In this document: one piece after another, positions 34,876-44,149 of the stretch
Numbering within the stretch: position 1 is the first letter of the stretch
Layout: each line of letters opens with the position of its first letter
From: an uncultured Prevotellaceae bacterium
Lineage (GTDB): Bacteria > Bacteroidota > Bacteroidia > Bacteroidales > Muribaculaceae
DNA: 56,690 nucleotides
NCBI GenBank assembly: GCA_900318205.1
Contig: ONJS01000033.1
Span: 1-56,690 of the forward strand
Direction: 5' to 3'
Translations under genes and position numbers: made by a program
Notes under the pieces: model-generated
Seen by the model: the letters and a program-made list of their open reading frames with translations, nothing else
The model's database searches: none
What the model was told of the DNA's origin: nothing

Positions 34876-35262
34876 ATGGAACAGATTAATGCAGTAGGTC
34901 GCCGCAAAGCCGCTATCGCACGCGTATATGTGAAGGAAGGCAATGGCGAAATCACGATCAACAAACGCACGTTGGCAGACTACTTCCCCAACCCCATCCT
35001 GCAATACATCGTTAAGCAGCCGCTTAGCACGCTGGATGTTGCCGAGAAGTATGACATCAAGGTTAACCTCGTCGGTGGCGGTTACAAGGGACAGGCCGAG
35101 GCTCTGCGCCTGGCTATCGCCCGCGCCCTGGTGAAGATCAACCCCGAGGACAAGAGTGCCCTGCGCAAGGAGGGTTTCATGACCCGCGACCCGCGTGCCG
35201 TAGAGCGCAAGAAGCCCGGTCAGCCCAAGGCCCGCAAGAGATTCCAGTTCAGCAAGCGCTAA
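34876..35262 (+). CDS. rpsI: ribosomal protein S9
   Basis: A 128-residue 30S protein: MEQINAVGRRKAAIARVYVK, GGGYKGQAEALRLAIARAL, and a basic tail ending KARKRFQFSKR, which reaches the P-site tRNA. Co-transcribed with rplM, whose stop lies 5 bases upstream. Confidence 0.98.
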   Translation: MEQINAVGRRKAAIARVYVKEGNGEITINKRTLADYFPNPILQYIVKQPLSTLDVAEKYDIKVNLVGGGYKGQAEALRLAIARALVKINPEDKSALRKEGFMTRDPRAVERKKPGQPKARKRFQFSKR

Positions 35263-35277
35263 TCGCCGCATGACGAT

Positions 35278-35415
35278 ATTGGTCCCTCGCGGACCGATGC
35301 TTGCTCTACTTTATATAATAAGTATGGCTCCACGAGTTGGGGCAAGCTTATTGAAGAGTTTAGTATCCAAATCGCATAGACTCACACTGGGAACTGCGGT
35401 GGCTACTATGCGATT
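35278..35415 (+). ncRNA. structured intergenic element upstream of rpsB
   Basis: Three helices can be drawn: ATTGGTCC/GGACCGAT (35278-35285 with 35291-35298, one G-U pair), GCTTGC/GCAAGC (35299-35304 with 35342-35347), and a perfect 10-bp AATCGCATAG/CTATGCGATT (35370-35379 with 35406-35415). The last ends 42 bases before rpsB. No good TAnnTTTG promoter was found in the spacer, so it may be an in-operon leader controlling rpsB-tsf, for instance through S2 binding. The function is inferred. Confidence 0.45.
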
Positions 35416-35457
35416 GATTTAGTCGAACGTAAACATTTATTAAAAAACAAAACAACA

Positions 35458-36270
35458 ATGCAAACACCTAATTTTGACCAACTGCTGGATGCAACTTGCC
35501 ACTTTGGTCACCTGAAACGCAAATGGAACCCCGCTATGGCGCCCTACATCTTCATGGAGCGTAACGGTATCCACATCATCGACTTATACAAGGAGGCAGC
35601 AAACGCACTGAAGAACATCGCCAAGAGCGGTAAGCGCGTGCTCTTTGTTGCCACCAAGAAGCAGGCCAAGGACGTCACTAAGGAGCGTGCCATGAGCGTT
35701 GATATGCCCTACGTTATCGAGCGTTGGCCCGGCGGTATGCTGACCAACTTCGCCACCATCCGCAAGGCTGTGAAGAAGATGGACACCATCGACAAGATGG
35801 AAACCGACGGCACCATGGACAACATGTCCAAGCGCGAGAAGCTGCAGCTGAGCCGTCAGCGCGCCAAGTTGGAGAAGAACCTGGGTTCCATCAAGAACCT
35901 GAACCGTCTTCCCAGCGCCCTGTTCGTTGTTGACGTGCTGAAGGAGCACATCGCTGTTGCCGAGGCTAACCGCCTGGGTATCCCCGTGTTCGGTATCGTG
36001 GACACCAACAGTGACCCCAGCAATGTTGACTTTGTGATCCCCGCCAACGACGACGCCAGCAAGTCTATCGACATCATCCTGGCCACCGTATGCGAGGCTA
36101 TCAAGGAAGGTCTGGAAGAGCGCAAGGTTGAGCAGATTGACAACAAGGACGAAGAGGCCGATGCCGAAGAGGCAAAGGATGCTCCCAAGCCCCGTCGTCA
36201 GCGCGTTCGCCGCTCTGCCCCCAAGGCCGAGGACGCTCCCGCCGAGGAGGCCCCCAAGTCAGAGGAATAA
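35458..36270 (+). CDS. rpsB: ribosomal protein S2
   Basis: A 270-residue 30S protein with family motifs HFGHLKRKWNPAMAPYIF, RWPGGMLTNFATI and GIVDTNSDPSNVDFVIPAND. After about residue 225 it has a charged extension rich in Glu, Ala and Lys (DNKDEEADAEEAKDAPKP), a common feature in Bacteroidales. tsf follows after 46 bases, the conserved S2-EF-Ts pairing. Confidence 0.97.
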   Translation: MQTPNFDQLLDATCHFGHLKRKWNPAMAPYIFMERNGIHIIDLYKEAANALKNIAKSGKRVLFVATKKQAKDVTKERAMSVDMPYVIERWPGGMLTNFATIRKAVKKMDTIDKMETDGTMDNMSKREKLQLSRQRAKLEKNLGSIKNLNRLPSALFVVDVLKEHIAVAEANRLGIPVFGIVDTNSDPSNVDFVIPANDDASKSIDIILATVCEAIKEGLEERKVEQIDNKDEEADAEEAKDAPKPRRQRVRRSAPKAEDAPAEEAPKSEE

Positions 36271-36316
36271 TTCCAAAACTATAACAACTAACCAATTAGT
36301 TAATTAAAACCGAATT

Positions 36317-37312
36317 ATGGCTGTAACCATCAACGACATCAAGAAACTGCGCGACATGACCGGCGCAGGCTTGAGCGACTGCAAGAAGGCGCTCATCGAG
36401 AGCGACAACGACATCACCAAGGCTATGGAGCTGATCCGCAAGCGCGGCCAGGCCATCGCCGCCAAGCGTGAAGACCGTCAGGCAGCTCAGGGTATCGCTA
36501 TCGGCAAGACCGACGGCAAGTTTGCTGCTATCATCGCCCTCAAGTGTGAGACCGACTTCGTTGCCAAGAACGAGAAGTTTGTCAACCTCGCCAAGGCTAT
36601 CCTGGACCTCGCAATGGCCCAGAAGCCCGCTAACCTCGACGCACTCAACGCCCTGCAGATGGACGACAAGAGCGTTGCCGAGCAGATCACCGCTCTGAGC
36701 GGTATCACCGGTGAGAAGATGGAATTGGGTGCCTATGAGTGCCTGAATGCCCCCTCGACTGTTGTTTACAACCACTTCAACGGTATGCTGTCGGCAGCTG
36801 TTGCCTTCAACCAGGAGAACGTGGCTGAGGACGTTGCCAAGGCTATCGCTATGCAGGTTGCTTCAATGAATCCCATCAAGGCCACCCGCGACCAGATCTC
36901 TCAGGAGACCATCGACGAGGAGCTGCGCATGGCTATCGACAAGACCAAGGCCGAGCAGGTAAGCAAGGCTGTTGAGAACGCCCTGAAGAAGGCCGGTTTC
37001 AACCCCTACTACTGCGCTACCGAGGAGCACCGCGACGAGGCTATCCGCAAGGGATACATGACCGAGGAGCAGGTTGCTGAGGCCCTGAAGCTCATGGACG
37101 AGACCGCCAAGCAGAAGGAGGCCAACATGCCCGAGCAGATGATCCAGAACATCGCCCAGGGTCGCCTGAACAAGTTCTATCAGGAGAACGTCCTGATGGA
37201 GCAGGTTTACGAGGCCGGCGAGAACAAGGAGACTGTTGCTCAGTTCCTGGCTGCCGCCGACAAGGAGCTCAAGGCTATCGACCTGAAGCGTGTCAACCTG
37301 AACGTGGACTAA
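36317..37312 (+). CDS. tsf: translation elongation factor Ts
   Basis: A 331-residue nucleotide-exchange factor for EF-Tu. The N-terminal UBA domain reads KKLRDMTGAGLSDCKKALIE, followed by RGQAIAAKREDRQAAQGI and KCETDFVAKNEKFV. The dimerisation/C-terminal part ends KFYQENVLMEQVYEAGENKE. Co-transcribed with rpsB; the intrinsic terminator at 37339 closes the unit. Confidence 0.97.
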   Translation: MAVTINDIKKLRDMTGAGLSDCKKALIESDNDITKAMELIRKRGQAIAAKREDRQAAQGIAIGKTDGKFAAIIALKCETDFVAKNEKFVNLAKAILDLAMAQKPANLDALNALQMDDKSVAEQITALSGITGEKMELGAYECLNAPSTVVYNHFNGMLSAAVAFNQENVAEDVAKAIAMQVASMNPIKATRDQISQETIDEELRMAIDKTKAEQVSKAVENALKKAGFNPYYCATEEHRDEAIRKGYMTEEQVAEALKLMDETAKQKEANMPEQMIQNIAQGRLNKFYQENVLMEQVYEAGENKETVAQFLAAADKELKAIDLKRVNLNVD

Positions 37313-37338
37313 TTTCTCATTTCGAGATACGACCGAGC

Positions 37339-37376
37339 GAGTGCCAGCAGCCCAAGCCGCTGGCACTCACTTTTTT
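37339..37376 (+). terminator. intrinsic terminator of rpsB-tsf
   Basis: A 10-bp perfect stem (37339-37348 with 37359-37368), 10-base loop, then TTTTTT at 37371-37376. Confidence 0.9.
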
Positions 37377-37407
37377 ATAGGCAAAAAATTTTTACGGGCA
37401 AAATGTA

Positions 37408-37437
37408 TTGCCATGTCAAAAAAAAGCAGTATCTTTG
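37408..37437 (+). promoter_or_regulatory. rplY promoter
   Basis: TTG (37408-37410), 19 bases, TATCTTTG (37430-37437). The leader to ATG 37533 is about 90 bases. Confidence 0.6.
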
Positions 37438-37532
37438 CCCCGCTTTTTTAAACTTTTCCAGTGTGATGGGAAATTAAAGGAAGCGTTTTTATAAACATTT
37501 TACTTTAATTTTGAGTAACACAACCAATTAAA

Positions 37533-38231
37533 ATGAAGACTTATCAATTAAACGCAGAGGCTCGTACCGACCTCGGCAAGAAGGCCGCTAAGGCCCTCCG
37601 CAAGGAGAACAAGATCCCCGTTGTCCTGAATGGTGGCAAGCTCGTTGACCTCGACAAGGACGGCAAGTACAATGGCAAGCTTTTGGCTGGTGAGAAGGTG
37701 GTTCCCGTGGGCCGTGACGGCAAGGGCATCATCACCACCGACCTGGTAGTGAACTTTGCAGACGTTCGCAAGCTGATCTACAGCACCGACGTTTGTGTCA
37801 TTGACCTGACCTATGATGGCCAGACCCGCAAGGCTGTCCTGAAGGACCTCCAGTTCCATCCCGTTAGCGACGCTGTTCTTCACATCGACCTGCTCGAGGT
37901 AAGTGAGGACAAGCCCGTCGTTGTTGAGATTCCCGTTCATCTCGAGGGTCACGCTGTCGGTGTAAAGGCCGGTGGTAAGCTCTACCTGAGCATGAAGAAG
38001 GTGAAGGTTAAAGGTCTGTACAAGGACATTCCCGAGACCATCATCCTCAATGTCGACAGCCTGGAGATCGGTAAGACCATCAAGGTTCGCGACTGCCAAT
38101 TCGACAACATCGAGCTGGTTAACGCCAAGGATCTCGTTATCGCTGGTGTACGCACTACCCGTGCTGCTGCCAACGCCGTTGTTGAGGGCGAAGAGGGCGA
38201 AGCTGCTGAAGGCGAAGCCGCTGCCGAGTAA
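37533..38231 (+). CDS. rplY: ribosomal protein L25 (general stress protein Ctc type)
   Basis: A 232-residue 5S-rRNA-binding 50S protein of the long TL5/Ctc form. The N-terminal L25 domain shows [20 protein letters not shown] and [20 protein letters not shown]. The C-terminal beta domain has [20 protein letters not shown] and [16 protein letters not shown], then an acidic Ala/Glu tail ([16 protein letters not shown]). pth follows, as in many bacteria. Confidence 0.95.
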   Translation: MKTYQLNAEARTDLGKKAAKALRKENKIPVVLNGGKLVDLDKDGKYNGKLLAGEKVVPVGRDGKGIITTDLVVNFADVRKLIYSTDVCVIDLTYDGQTRKAVLKDLQFHPVSDAVLHIDLLEVSEDKPVVVEIPVHLEGHAVGVKAGGKLYLSMKKVKVKGLYKDIPETIILNVDSLEIGKTIKVRDCQFDNIELVNAKDLVIAGVRTTRAAANAVVEGEEGEAAEGEAAAE

Positions 38232-38244
38232 TTTTGATAGAGAT

Positions 38245-38265
38245 TGTGGCGCCTGCTGCGCCACA
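38245..38265 (+). terminator. hairpin between rplY and pth
   Basis: An 8-bp perfect stem (38245-38252 with 38258-38265), 5-base loop, then TCCTTTTC. It may act as a partial terminator or attenuator before pth, which has no separate promoter visible. Confidence 0.6.
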
Positions 38266-38287
38266 TCCTTTTCATCAACACCAACCT

Positions 38288-38851
38288 ATGAAGTATCTCA
38301 TTGTCGGCTTGGGCAACATTGGTGCCGAGTACCAGGGAACCCGCCACAACATAGGATTTACAGTATTGGATGCTCTCGCCGAGGCATCCAATATTGTTTT
38401 CACGACGCAACGTTACGGCGCTATTGCCGAGATGCGCCTCAAGAACCAGCAACTGGTACTGCTCAAGCCATCGACCTACATGAACTTGAGCGGCGAGGCT
38501 GTGCGCTACTGGATGATCAAGGAGCACATCGATCTTGACCACCTGCTGGTCATCGTCGATGATATCGCGCTGCCCTTCGGACAGATCCGCATACGCCCCA
38601 AGGGGGCCGACGGCGGCCACAACGGCTTGAAGAGCATCAACGACATGCTGCAGAGCCAGCAGTGGGCAAGGCTGCGTTTTGGCATCGGCAACGATTTCCC
38701 ACCGGGCGCCCAGGTGGACTATGTGCTGGGCTACCCCACCCCCGAGGAATTGGCGGTGCTGCCCGAGCGTGCCAAGGTCGCCATCGACGCCATCAAGGCT
38801 TTCTGCCTGTCGGGCGTAACGTTCGCGATGAACAACTATAATAATAAATAA
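38288..38851 (+). CDS. pth: peptidyl-tRNA hydrolase
   Basis: A 187-residue cytosolic hydrolase that releases peptides from drop-off peptidyl-tRNA. [20 protein letters not shown] contains the substrate Asn and catalytic His; [30 protein letters not shown] (catalytic Asp) and GGHNGLKSI are conserved. The usual GNPG is GNIG here. ATG 38288 is chosen because the beta1 strand starts there. It follows rplY by 56 bases. Confidence 0.96.
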   Translation: MKYLIVGLGNIGAEYQGTRHNIGFTVLDALAEASNIVFTTQRYGAIAEMRLKNQQLVLLKPSTYMNLSGEAVRYWMIKEHIDLDHLLVIVDDIALPFGQIRIRPKGADGGHNGLKSINDMLQSQQWARLRFGIGNDFPPGAQVDYVLGYPTPEELAVLPERAKVAIDAIKAFCLSGVTFAMNNYNNK

Positions 38852-38876
38852 ATCAAGTGGTTGACCACTTGATTTA
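38849..38876. terminator. terminator palindrome overlapping the pth stop
   Basis: A 13-bp perfect palindrome (38849-38861 with 38864-38876) begins at the pth TAA itself. It ends in TTTATAG, giving a compact terminator. Confidence 0.7.
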
Positions 38877-38878
38877 TA

Positions 38879-39001
38879 GTTTAGTGTTTAGTGAGGCTCG
38901 CTAACGCTCGCTATTTAGAGGTTAAAGTTTAGTGTTTAGAACTTAAAAGGGGCATCCGCTGTGAGGCTCGCTGGCGCTCGCTGTTTAAAGGTTAAAGGTT
39001 T
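38879..39001. repeat. intergenic direct repeats
   Basis: Two copies of GTGAGGCTCGCT-(AA/GG)-CGCTCGCT and several GTTTAGTGTTTAG / AGGTTAAAG units fill the pth-hslR spacer. They look like Bacteroidales dispersed intergenic repeats; no gene or clear promoter seen. Confidence 0.6.
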
Positions 39002-39016
39002 ATTCTATTTACTGGC

Positions 39017-39532
39017 ATGAAGGAAGTGAGAATCGACAAGTGGCTGTGGGCCACTCGCGTGTACAAGACCCGCACTATTGCCACCACGGCATGCAAGTTG
39101 GGACGTGTCACCATCGGTGGTATGCCCGTCAAGCCGTCACACGGCGTGAAGGTGGGCGACCGCATCGATGTGCGCAAGCCGCCCGTGACCTATACCTTTG
39201 AGGTCATCGGCCTGCTCAACAACCGTGTGGGCGCCAAGTTGGTGCCTCAGTACCTGAACAACGTCACTAGCCCCGACCAGCTGCGCTTGTTGGAGATGGT
39301 GAAAATCGATGGATTTGTCAACCGCCAGCGCGGCATGGGCCGTCCCACCAAGAAGGAAGGACGTGAACTGCAAGACTTTACCGATGAAGCCTTCTTCGGC
39401 TTTGATGAGCCGACTGCTCAGTTTGATGATGCATTTGACTGGGAAGAGGAGGACAATCCCCTGTGGACCCAGGAAGACGAAGACCGCCTGAACGAGGACA
39501 TAGCACGCCGCCAGAAAAACAGGGAAGAATAA
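39017..39532 (+). CDS. hslR: S4-domain RNA-binding protein, Hsp15-like
   Basis: A 171-residue protein. The N-terminal S4 fold (residues 1-60) reads MKEVRIDKWLWATRVYKTRT, ACKLGRVTIGGMPVKPSHGV and KVGDRIDVRK, as in heat-shock protein 15, which rescues stalled 50S subunits carrying peptidyl-tRNA. The tail is acidic (DWEEEDNPLWTQEDEDRLNE), unlike the basic tail of the E. coli protein, so the exact role may differ. It follows the translation cluster. Confidence 0.85.
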   Translation: MKEVRIDKWLWATRVYKTRTIATTACKLGRVTIGGMPVKPSHGVKVGDRIDVRKPPVTYTFEVIGLLNNRVGAKLVPQYLNNVTSPDQLRLLEMVKIDGFVNRQRGMGRPTKKEGRELQDFTDEAFFGFDEPTAQFDDAFDWEEEDNPLWTQEDEDRLNEDIARRQKNREE

Positions 39533-39553
39533 GCCTGCTGGCAAATGTCACGC

Positions 39554-42500
39554 TCAGAAGGCTTGCGAGGGCGTGCGGCGGCAGAAGTCGATGAACCGGC
39601 AATAGTTGCAACAGCGGGACTTGGTATCCTCGGGCGCCTGTTCAAATCCTTCTTCATACAGCGACTTGATGACCCTCGCCATCTCGGCGATAAACTCTTG
39701 GGCGATAGGGTCATCCAACTTGAAAACATATTGAGAGGGGGTAGTTCCCCTCTTATTTTCTTTCCAGAACACACCACTATCCTTCATCGAGGCAAGCTTA
39801 TAGATGACCGGCATCACGCTGGTCACACGGGGGTTCTCCTGCATATAGGCATAGCTGTAGAGGAACAGCTGCAGGACGGCCTTGCGCCGCTTGTCCATAA
39901 TGCCATCGAACAAGTCCTCCAAGCCGGGCTGATGATAGGTGAACGTGGTCTCATCCTTTCCGGTCTTATAATCCACGATGCGGATGGTGCCGTCATTCAG
40001 ACGGTCGATGCGGTCCGGTTTGTAGGTGAAATTGAAGCTTTCTCCACCCATCTGCATCAAGGGCATGGGGTGTGTCTCTTCACACTCAATGATGGTAAAA
40101 GGTCCTTGATTGTCAATAAGTTCCATGTCATAGTCAAGGACAAACTTCACATAACTTTCGATGGTGTCAATCAACATGTAAGGCTCGCCTCGCAGCGGCT
40201 TGTCGTCAATCTCCAGCTGCTCCTCAGGCACATGCAGGTAAGTCTTCTTGATGTTGCGCACCACAGCGTTGCGCAGCTTGTTTTTCTTGAAAAACTCGAG
40301 GTAAGGCTTGTCAATCAAGCTGCCTTTTTCCCTAGTTTGTTGACTATAGTAGCAATCATTCAGGGTATCATGGATAATGGTGCCAAAGGTGCCGTTATCC
40401 ATGAAATCGCTGGTCTCATTATCATCGTTAAGTCCCTGAACGTAATGCAGATAGAACTGCAACGGACAATTAATGTACTTGTTGATGGCACTGGCCGACA
40501 AGTACTTGCCATCCTGCGTCTTGGGGTCTCGGGTATAGCGGTCGCGCAGGGTGTTTCCTGCCAGCGGCGGCACATTGATGGAGATGGCGGACGTGGTTTC
40601 GATCTCGGGCGTCATCTCGACATGCTGCAAGTGCTTTCCATACACCTTCTCGAGCTGTGCGATGTAACGTGACGGCTCACTGGAGCCCATCTTCTGAGCG
40701 CTGGAATCATAGAGCAGCGTGACATGACGCGAGCGGTTGAGCAGACGGTAGAAATTATAGGCGACAATCGCTTCCTGCTGTTCGATGGTCGACATGCCAT
40801 GAGCGCGACGGATGTAGTTGGGGATGAACGAGTTAATGCTGCGACGGCGCGGGAACACGCGCTCGTTCATCGACAGGATGACCAAATGATCAAAGTCAAG
40901 GCTGCGCGTCTCTAACAAGCCCATCACCTGCACGCCCTGCAACGGCTCTCCCGTGAAAGGCACAACAGCCGCCGCTGTGAGTCGGTCGATGAGGTAGAAA
41001 ACGGTGCTGCGCTGGATTGTTTGGCCGCACTCGTCCAGCGACCGCTTGAGCTGATGTAGCACATCGGTGTACATGAGCAGGAAAGCCTGCTGCAGGGTCA
41101 CCTCTACCCCATCCTCGGAGCCTTCTTCCATGATTTCCCCAGTTTCCACATCAACGACAGGTTTCATCCTGTCCATCAACAGGTTGCAGAAGTCTAGCAG
41201 GTGATTGATATAGCCTGCCTGAAGCACCTTATCATCACCCGAAGCACTACTGTCCATGGCAGGGGTAAACAGGTCATGGAAAGTCAAGTCCTTGAACTCA
41301 TCGGCAGGCACGCGGAAACGGTTGGTACGGGCCAAGTTCGAGACCATCGACAGCGCCTCGGACGTGAAGTATGTCTTGATGAGCGGATGAGACAAGATAT
41401 CGTTGATATCATCGCGGTAATAGGTCCACACGTCATGTTCCTTGCTCGCCTGATGGTGCATCCGCGCCACAATGTGCATGAGCGAGACGATGCCCGAACT
41501 GCGCAAGGGGTAACCCAGCGTCACATTGAGCTTCGTCACGCCGTGTACCGAATGCAACAAGGGCACGAGCAGTCCCTCATCAGGCAGCACGACAGCAGTC
41601 TCGATGCCGAGCGCCGAACTGTCGCGTCCCGCTGCTCTCATGAGCGCCACCTCGTTGAAGGCCTGCTTGGCCTGTCCCACGTTAGAGGGAACGGCAACGA
41701 CGCGGATTGTCTGGCCGTTGTCCTCAAGTGCCTCGAGCGGCATGGCACCGAAGCGCTTGCAGTAACCGTCGATGAGCAGTGCGCCTGGGTCATGAGGCGC
41801 CACTTCGAGCATTGCAGCTATGCCGGCATTATCCCACCAGAAGTCAGCCTTTTTCTCGCGCTTGAAGCGGTCAAACAGTTTGACCTCGGCTGCTGACAGC
41901 ACACCGAAGCCCACAAACACCATCCTCGTGTAAGGCAGATCGGTGCCAGCAGCCTCGGCTGCCAGGCGCAACTGCCTGCCTGGAGAGGTTACACCCTTGT
42001 CGGACAAGGCTTTATGGTAGTAGTTGAAGATGCTTTCCAGCGCATTCCACAAGTTCAGGAATTCGCGCTTCACCACAGCCTCGTCATCGGCCGTTGCCTC
42101 AGCTTTATCGATGCCAAAAAGGCGCCACAGGTTGGCGTCGGCACTGGTGTCAAAAAAGGCCGTGAACAGGCTGTCGCCGAATATCTTCCTCACCTTCTCC
42201 TCCACTTCGGGAGAGAGGTAATTGCTGCTCAAGTCGTGCAGGTCGCCGAGGTTCTGGTATATCTCGTGGACATCGGCCAATGAACGGTCGATATCGTTGA
42301 AATCACTGATGATGAGCTGAGCCCAATAGATAAACTTGTCAAACTCCTGCGCCCTGTCGCCCATCGCCTGGCAATAGGCATCATACAAGGCAAACATCAT
42401 CTCGATGTCGGTAGCGGCAACAGTCCCCGTCAACTGAGCGACCAGGTCGTTGATCGAGGTCACACGAGGCATCAGATGAGGCTTCGACACGCCGCTCTGA

Positions 42501-42640
42501 CGGTCGGCCTCGACCAGATCCTGTTGCAGATAGTGGGTAAAGAACTGCCCACTGCGGCGGTTGGGGAACACAAAACAATAATCCTCAAGACCTTGCGCCA
42601 TGAGGTAATGACTTGCCACTTGTTGCAGAAATGCTTTCAT
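39554..42640 (-). CDS. AddB-like PD-(D/E)XK nuclease/helicase-related repair protein
   Basis: A 1028-residue protein. The N-terminal half has a helicase-like but degenerate fold (YCFVFPNRRSGQFFTHYL; TAVVLPDEGLLVPLLHSV; GLLETRSLDFDHLVILSMNE, which resembles UvrD motifs). The C-terminal nuclease shows INCPLQFYLHY near residue 725, then RIVDYKTGKDE near 888 (the D-x-K core). The final CCNYCRFIDFC supplies Cys residues that, with the Cys near 725, match the Fe-S clamp of AddB. The role inferred is double-strand-break end processing with an AddA-type partner, which is not in this window. Convergent with hslR and followed upstream by holB on the same strand. Confidence 0.85.
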   Translation of the reverse strand: MKAFLQQVASHYLMAQGLEDYCFVFPNRRSGQFFTHYLQQDLVEADRQSGVSKPHLMPRVTSINDLVAQLTGTVAATDIEMMFALYDAYCQAMGDRAQEFDKFIYWAQLIISDFNDIDRSLADVHEIYQNLGDLHDLSSNYLSPEVEEKVRKIFGDSLFTAFFDTSADANLWRLFGIDKAEATADDEAVVKREFLNLWNALESIFNYYHKALSDKGVTSPGRQLRLAAEAAGTDLPYTRMVFVGFGVLSAAEVKLFDRFKREKKADFWWDNAGIAAMLEVAPHDPGALLIDGYCKRFGAMPLEALEDNGQTIRVVAVPSNVGQAKQAFNEVALMRAAGRDSSALGIETAVVLPDEGLLVPLLHSVHGVTKLNVTLGYPLRSSGIVSLMHIVARMHHQASKEHDVWTYYRDDINDILSHPLIKTYFTSEALSMVSNLARTNRFRVPADEFKDLTFHDLFTPAMDSSASGDDKVLQAGYINHLLDFCNLLMDRMKPVVDVETGEIMEEGSEDGVEVTLQQAFLLMYTDVLHQLKRSLDECGQTIQRSTVFYLIDRLTAAAVVPFTGEPLQGVQVMGLLETRSLDFDHLVILSMNERVFPRRRSINSFIPNYIRRAHGMSTIEQQEAIVAYNFYRLLNRSRHVTLLYDSSAQKMGSSEPSRYIAQLEKVYGKHLQHVEMTPEIETTSAISINVPPLAGNTLRDRYTRDPKTQDGKYLSASAINKYINCPLQFYLHYVQGLNDDNETSDFMDNGTFGTIIHDTLNDCYYSQQTREKGSLIDKPYLEFFKKNKLRNAVVRNIKKTYLHVPEEQLEIDDKPLRGEPYMLIDTIESYVKFVLDYDMELIDNQGPFTIIECEETHPMPLMQMGGESFNFTYKPDRIDRLNDGTIRIVDYKTGKDETTFTYHQPGLEDLFDGIMDKRRKAVLQLFLYSYAYMQENPRVTSVMPVIYKLASMKDSGVFWKENKRGTTPSQYVFKLDDPIAQEFIAEMARVIKSLYEEGFEQAPEDTKSRCCNYCRFIDFCRRTPSQAF

Positions 42641-42712
42641 GTTTTTCGGTTTTCAGTTGTCGGTTTTCAGTTTTCAGTTGTCAGTTTTTAGTTGTTAGTT
42701 GTCAGTTGATAA
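42641..42712. repeat. CAGTTGTC-rich intergenic repeat
   Basis: The spacer between the AddB-like gene and holB is made of short units TTTTCAGTTGTC, TTTTCAGTTTTCAG and TTAGTTGTTAGTTGTCAG. It resembles the repeat at 19592-19628. Confidence 0.6.
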
Positions 42713-42718
42713 CTGTTA

Positions 42719-43849
42719 CTATCGCCGGATGAGGATCGAGAGGCGGATGGTAAGGTCGAACAGCACCAACTTAGCGTTGGCGTTGCCGGCGATATCGGTG
42801 CTGGCGCGTTCCAGCTCACCGACGATGCCCTCGACATTGCGCTCGTTGATAAACGGTGAGAAACGGGTTGAGAACGCCTCCTCCTCGCGCGTGAGGTAAT
42901 TGAGTTCGGGGTTGTGCAGGTTGTAGATGAAATTCTCACGCACCTGGCGCACCGCATAGTCGAGGAATCGGCGGGCCTTCTCACGCTTCATGTCGGCAAC
43001 GACCTCACCCCAAGCCTTGAGTTTGGCGAGGTCGTGCTGATAGGACAGTCGCATCAACTCGATAAAACGCTCGCGGAACTCATGGAACTCGCTGCCCGTC
43101 TCCACCATACGCTCGGCCATGATGACATTGCCGTCGGCGGGAGCGGCGAGGGCAAGCGCATTCTGCATATCCATGCCGTAACGGTCGACAAGATACTGAG
43201 CGACCATCGGCGTGGAAGGCTTGCGCAACTCGATGCGCTGGCAACGCGACAGGATAGTGCCCAGGATGGCTTTCTCGTTGTCGCTCACGAGGATGAACTT
43301 GCAGTCGTCGTAGGGTTCCTCGATGAGTTTCAACAACTTGTTGGCAGCCTCATCCTTGAGCTTCTCGGGGAGCCACAGAATCAGGACCTTATACTTGGCG
43401 GTATAGGCACTGAGGGTCATCTTGCGCATGATGCTATCAGCCTCACGCACAAAGATTTGCGGCTGAGCATTATCATTCTTCAACAGTGCCAACCAGGCCT
43501 GGTAATCCTCGACAGGATACTTGGTGACAAACTCACGCCACTCGTCGATGTAATCGTCGGCGTCACACGGGCTGTTGCTGTCACCCTTACGGTTGGTAAA
43601 CGGGTAGCTGAAATGGGTATCCACCTGGTTGAACGACTGGTGCTGACGGCACATCGGGCACACGCCGCACGAGTCACCGTCAACATGGTTCCTGCAGTGC
43701 AGATACTGCGCCGCAGCCATCGCCAGACCCAGTTTGGGAACTCCCGGCTCACCATAAAGCAGCAGCGCATGGGGCATGCGGTCATTGTCAATCATCCGCC
43801 GTATCTGCCCTATCGCCTGTTCATTGCCTAAAACTTCGCTAAATTTCAT
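42719..43849 (-). CDS. holB: DNA polymerase III, delta' subunit
   Basis: A 376-residue clamp-loader AAA+ protein. MKFSEVLGNEQAIGQIRRMI is a typical opening, which fixes the start at ATG 43849. The P-loop region reads GEPGVPKLGLAMAA, lacking the canonical GKT as is common in delta'. The zinc module Cys residues lie in CRNHVDGDSCGVCPMCRQ. Sensor-like LKLIEEPYDDCKFILVSDN and ILSRCQRIEL (SRC arginine-finger motif) are present. It acts in loading the sliding clamp. A weak -7-like TATCTTTA lies at 43889-43882. Confidence 0.9.
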   Translation of the reverse strand: MKFSEVLGNEQAIGQIRRMIDNDRMPHALLLYGEPGVPKLGLAMAAAQYLHCRNHVDGDSCGVCPMCRQHQSFNQVDTHFSYPFTNRKGDSNSPCDADDYIDEWREFVTKYPVEDYQAWLALLKNDNAQPQIFVREADSIMRKMTLSAYTAKYKVLILWLPEKLKDEAANKLLKLIEEPYDDCKFILVSDNEKAILGTILSRCQRIELRKPSTPMVAQYLVDRYGMDMQNALALAAPADGNVIMAERMVETGSEFHEFRERFIELMRLSYQHDLAKLKAWGEVVADMKREKARRFLDYAVRQVRENFIYNLHNPELNYLTREEEAFSTRFSPFINERNVEGIVGELERASTDIAGNANAKLVLFDLTIRLSILIRR

Positions 43850-44059
43850 CGTCTTCTTGTGTTCCTCGTTTTTTTCGGAGTGTAAAGATACAACATTTTC
43901 AGCAAACCACCCCAATTGGTTCATAAAAAAATCTGGGGGGAAATGTTAAAATCACAAAAAACTTCCACCTTCGTGAAACAGTAACACAAATATAGAACAA
44001 GCTATCGACACTCATCCACGACAAAAAGCAATGCACGCCGATTTTGTCCCCACAATCTA

Positions 44060-44089
44060 TTGGAATCTCAGTAAAAAACCGTAACTTTG
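44060..44089 (+). promoter_or_regulatory. promoter of the type I restriction operon
   Basis: TTG (44060-44062), 19 bases, TAACTTTG (44082-44089), 61 bases before hsdM ATG 44150. The remaining 43850-44059 spacer shows AT-rich noncoding sequence only. Confidence 0.6.
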
Positions 44090-44149
44090 CCATTTGGAAA
44101 ACCAACATTTGATTCAAATGTACGTTTATAAACTTAAGACTATTACATC

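Noticed and set aside
39545-40672. 375-codon plus-strand open frame opposite the AddB-like gene
   Set aside because: The minus strand encodes conserved nuclease motifs; this frame is a mirror artefact.
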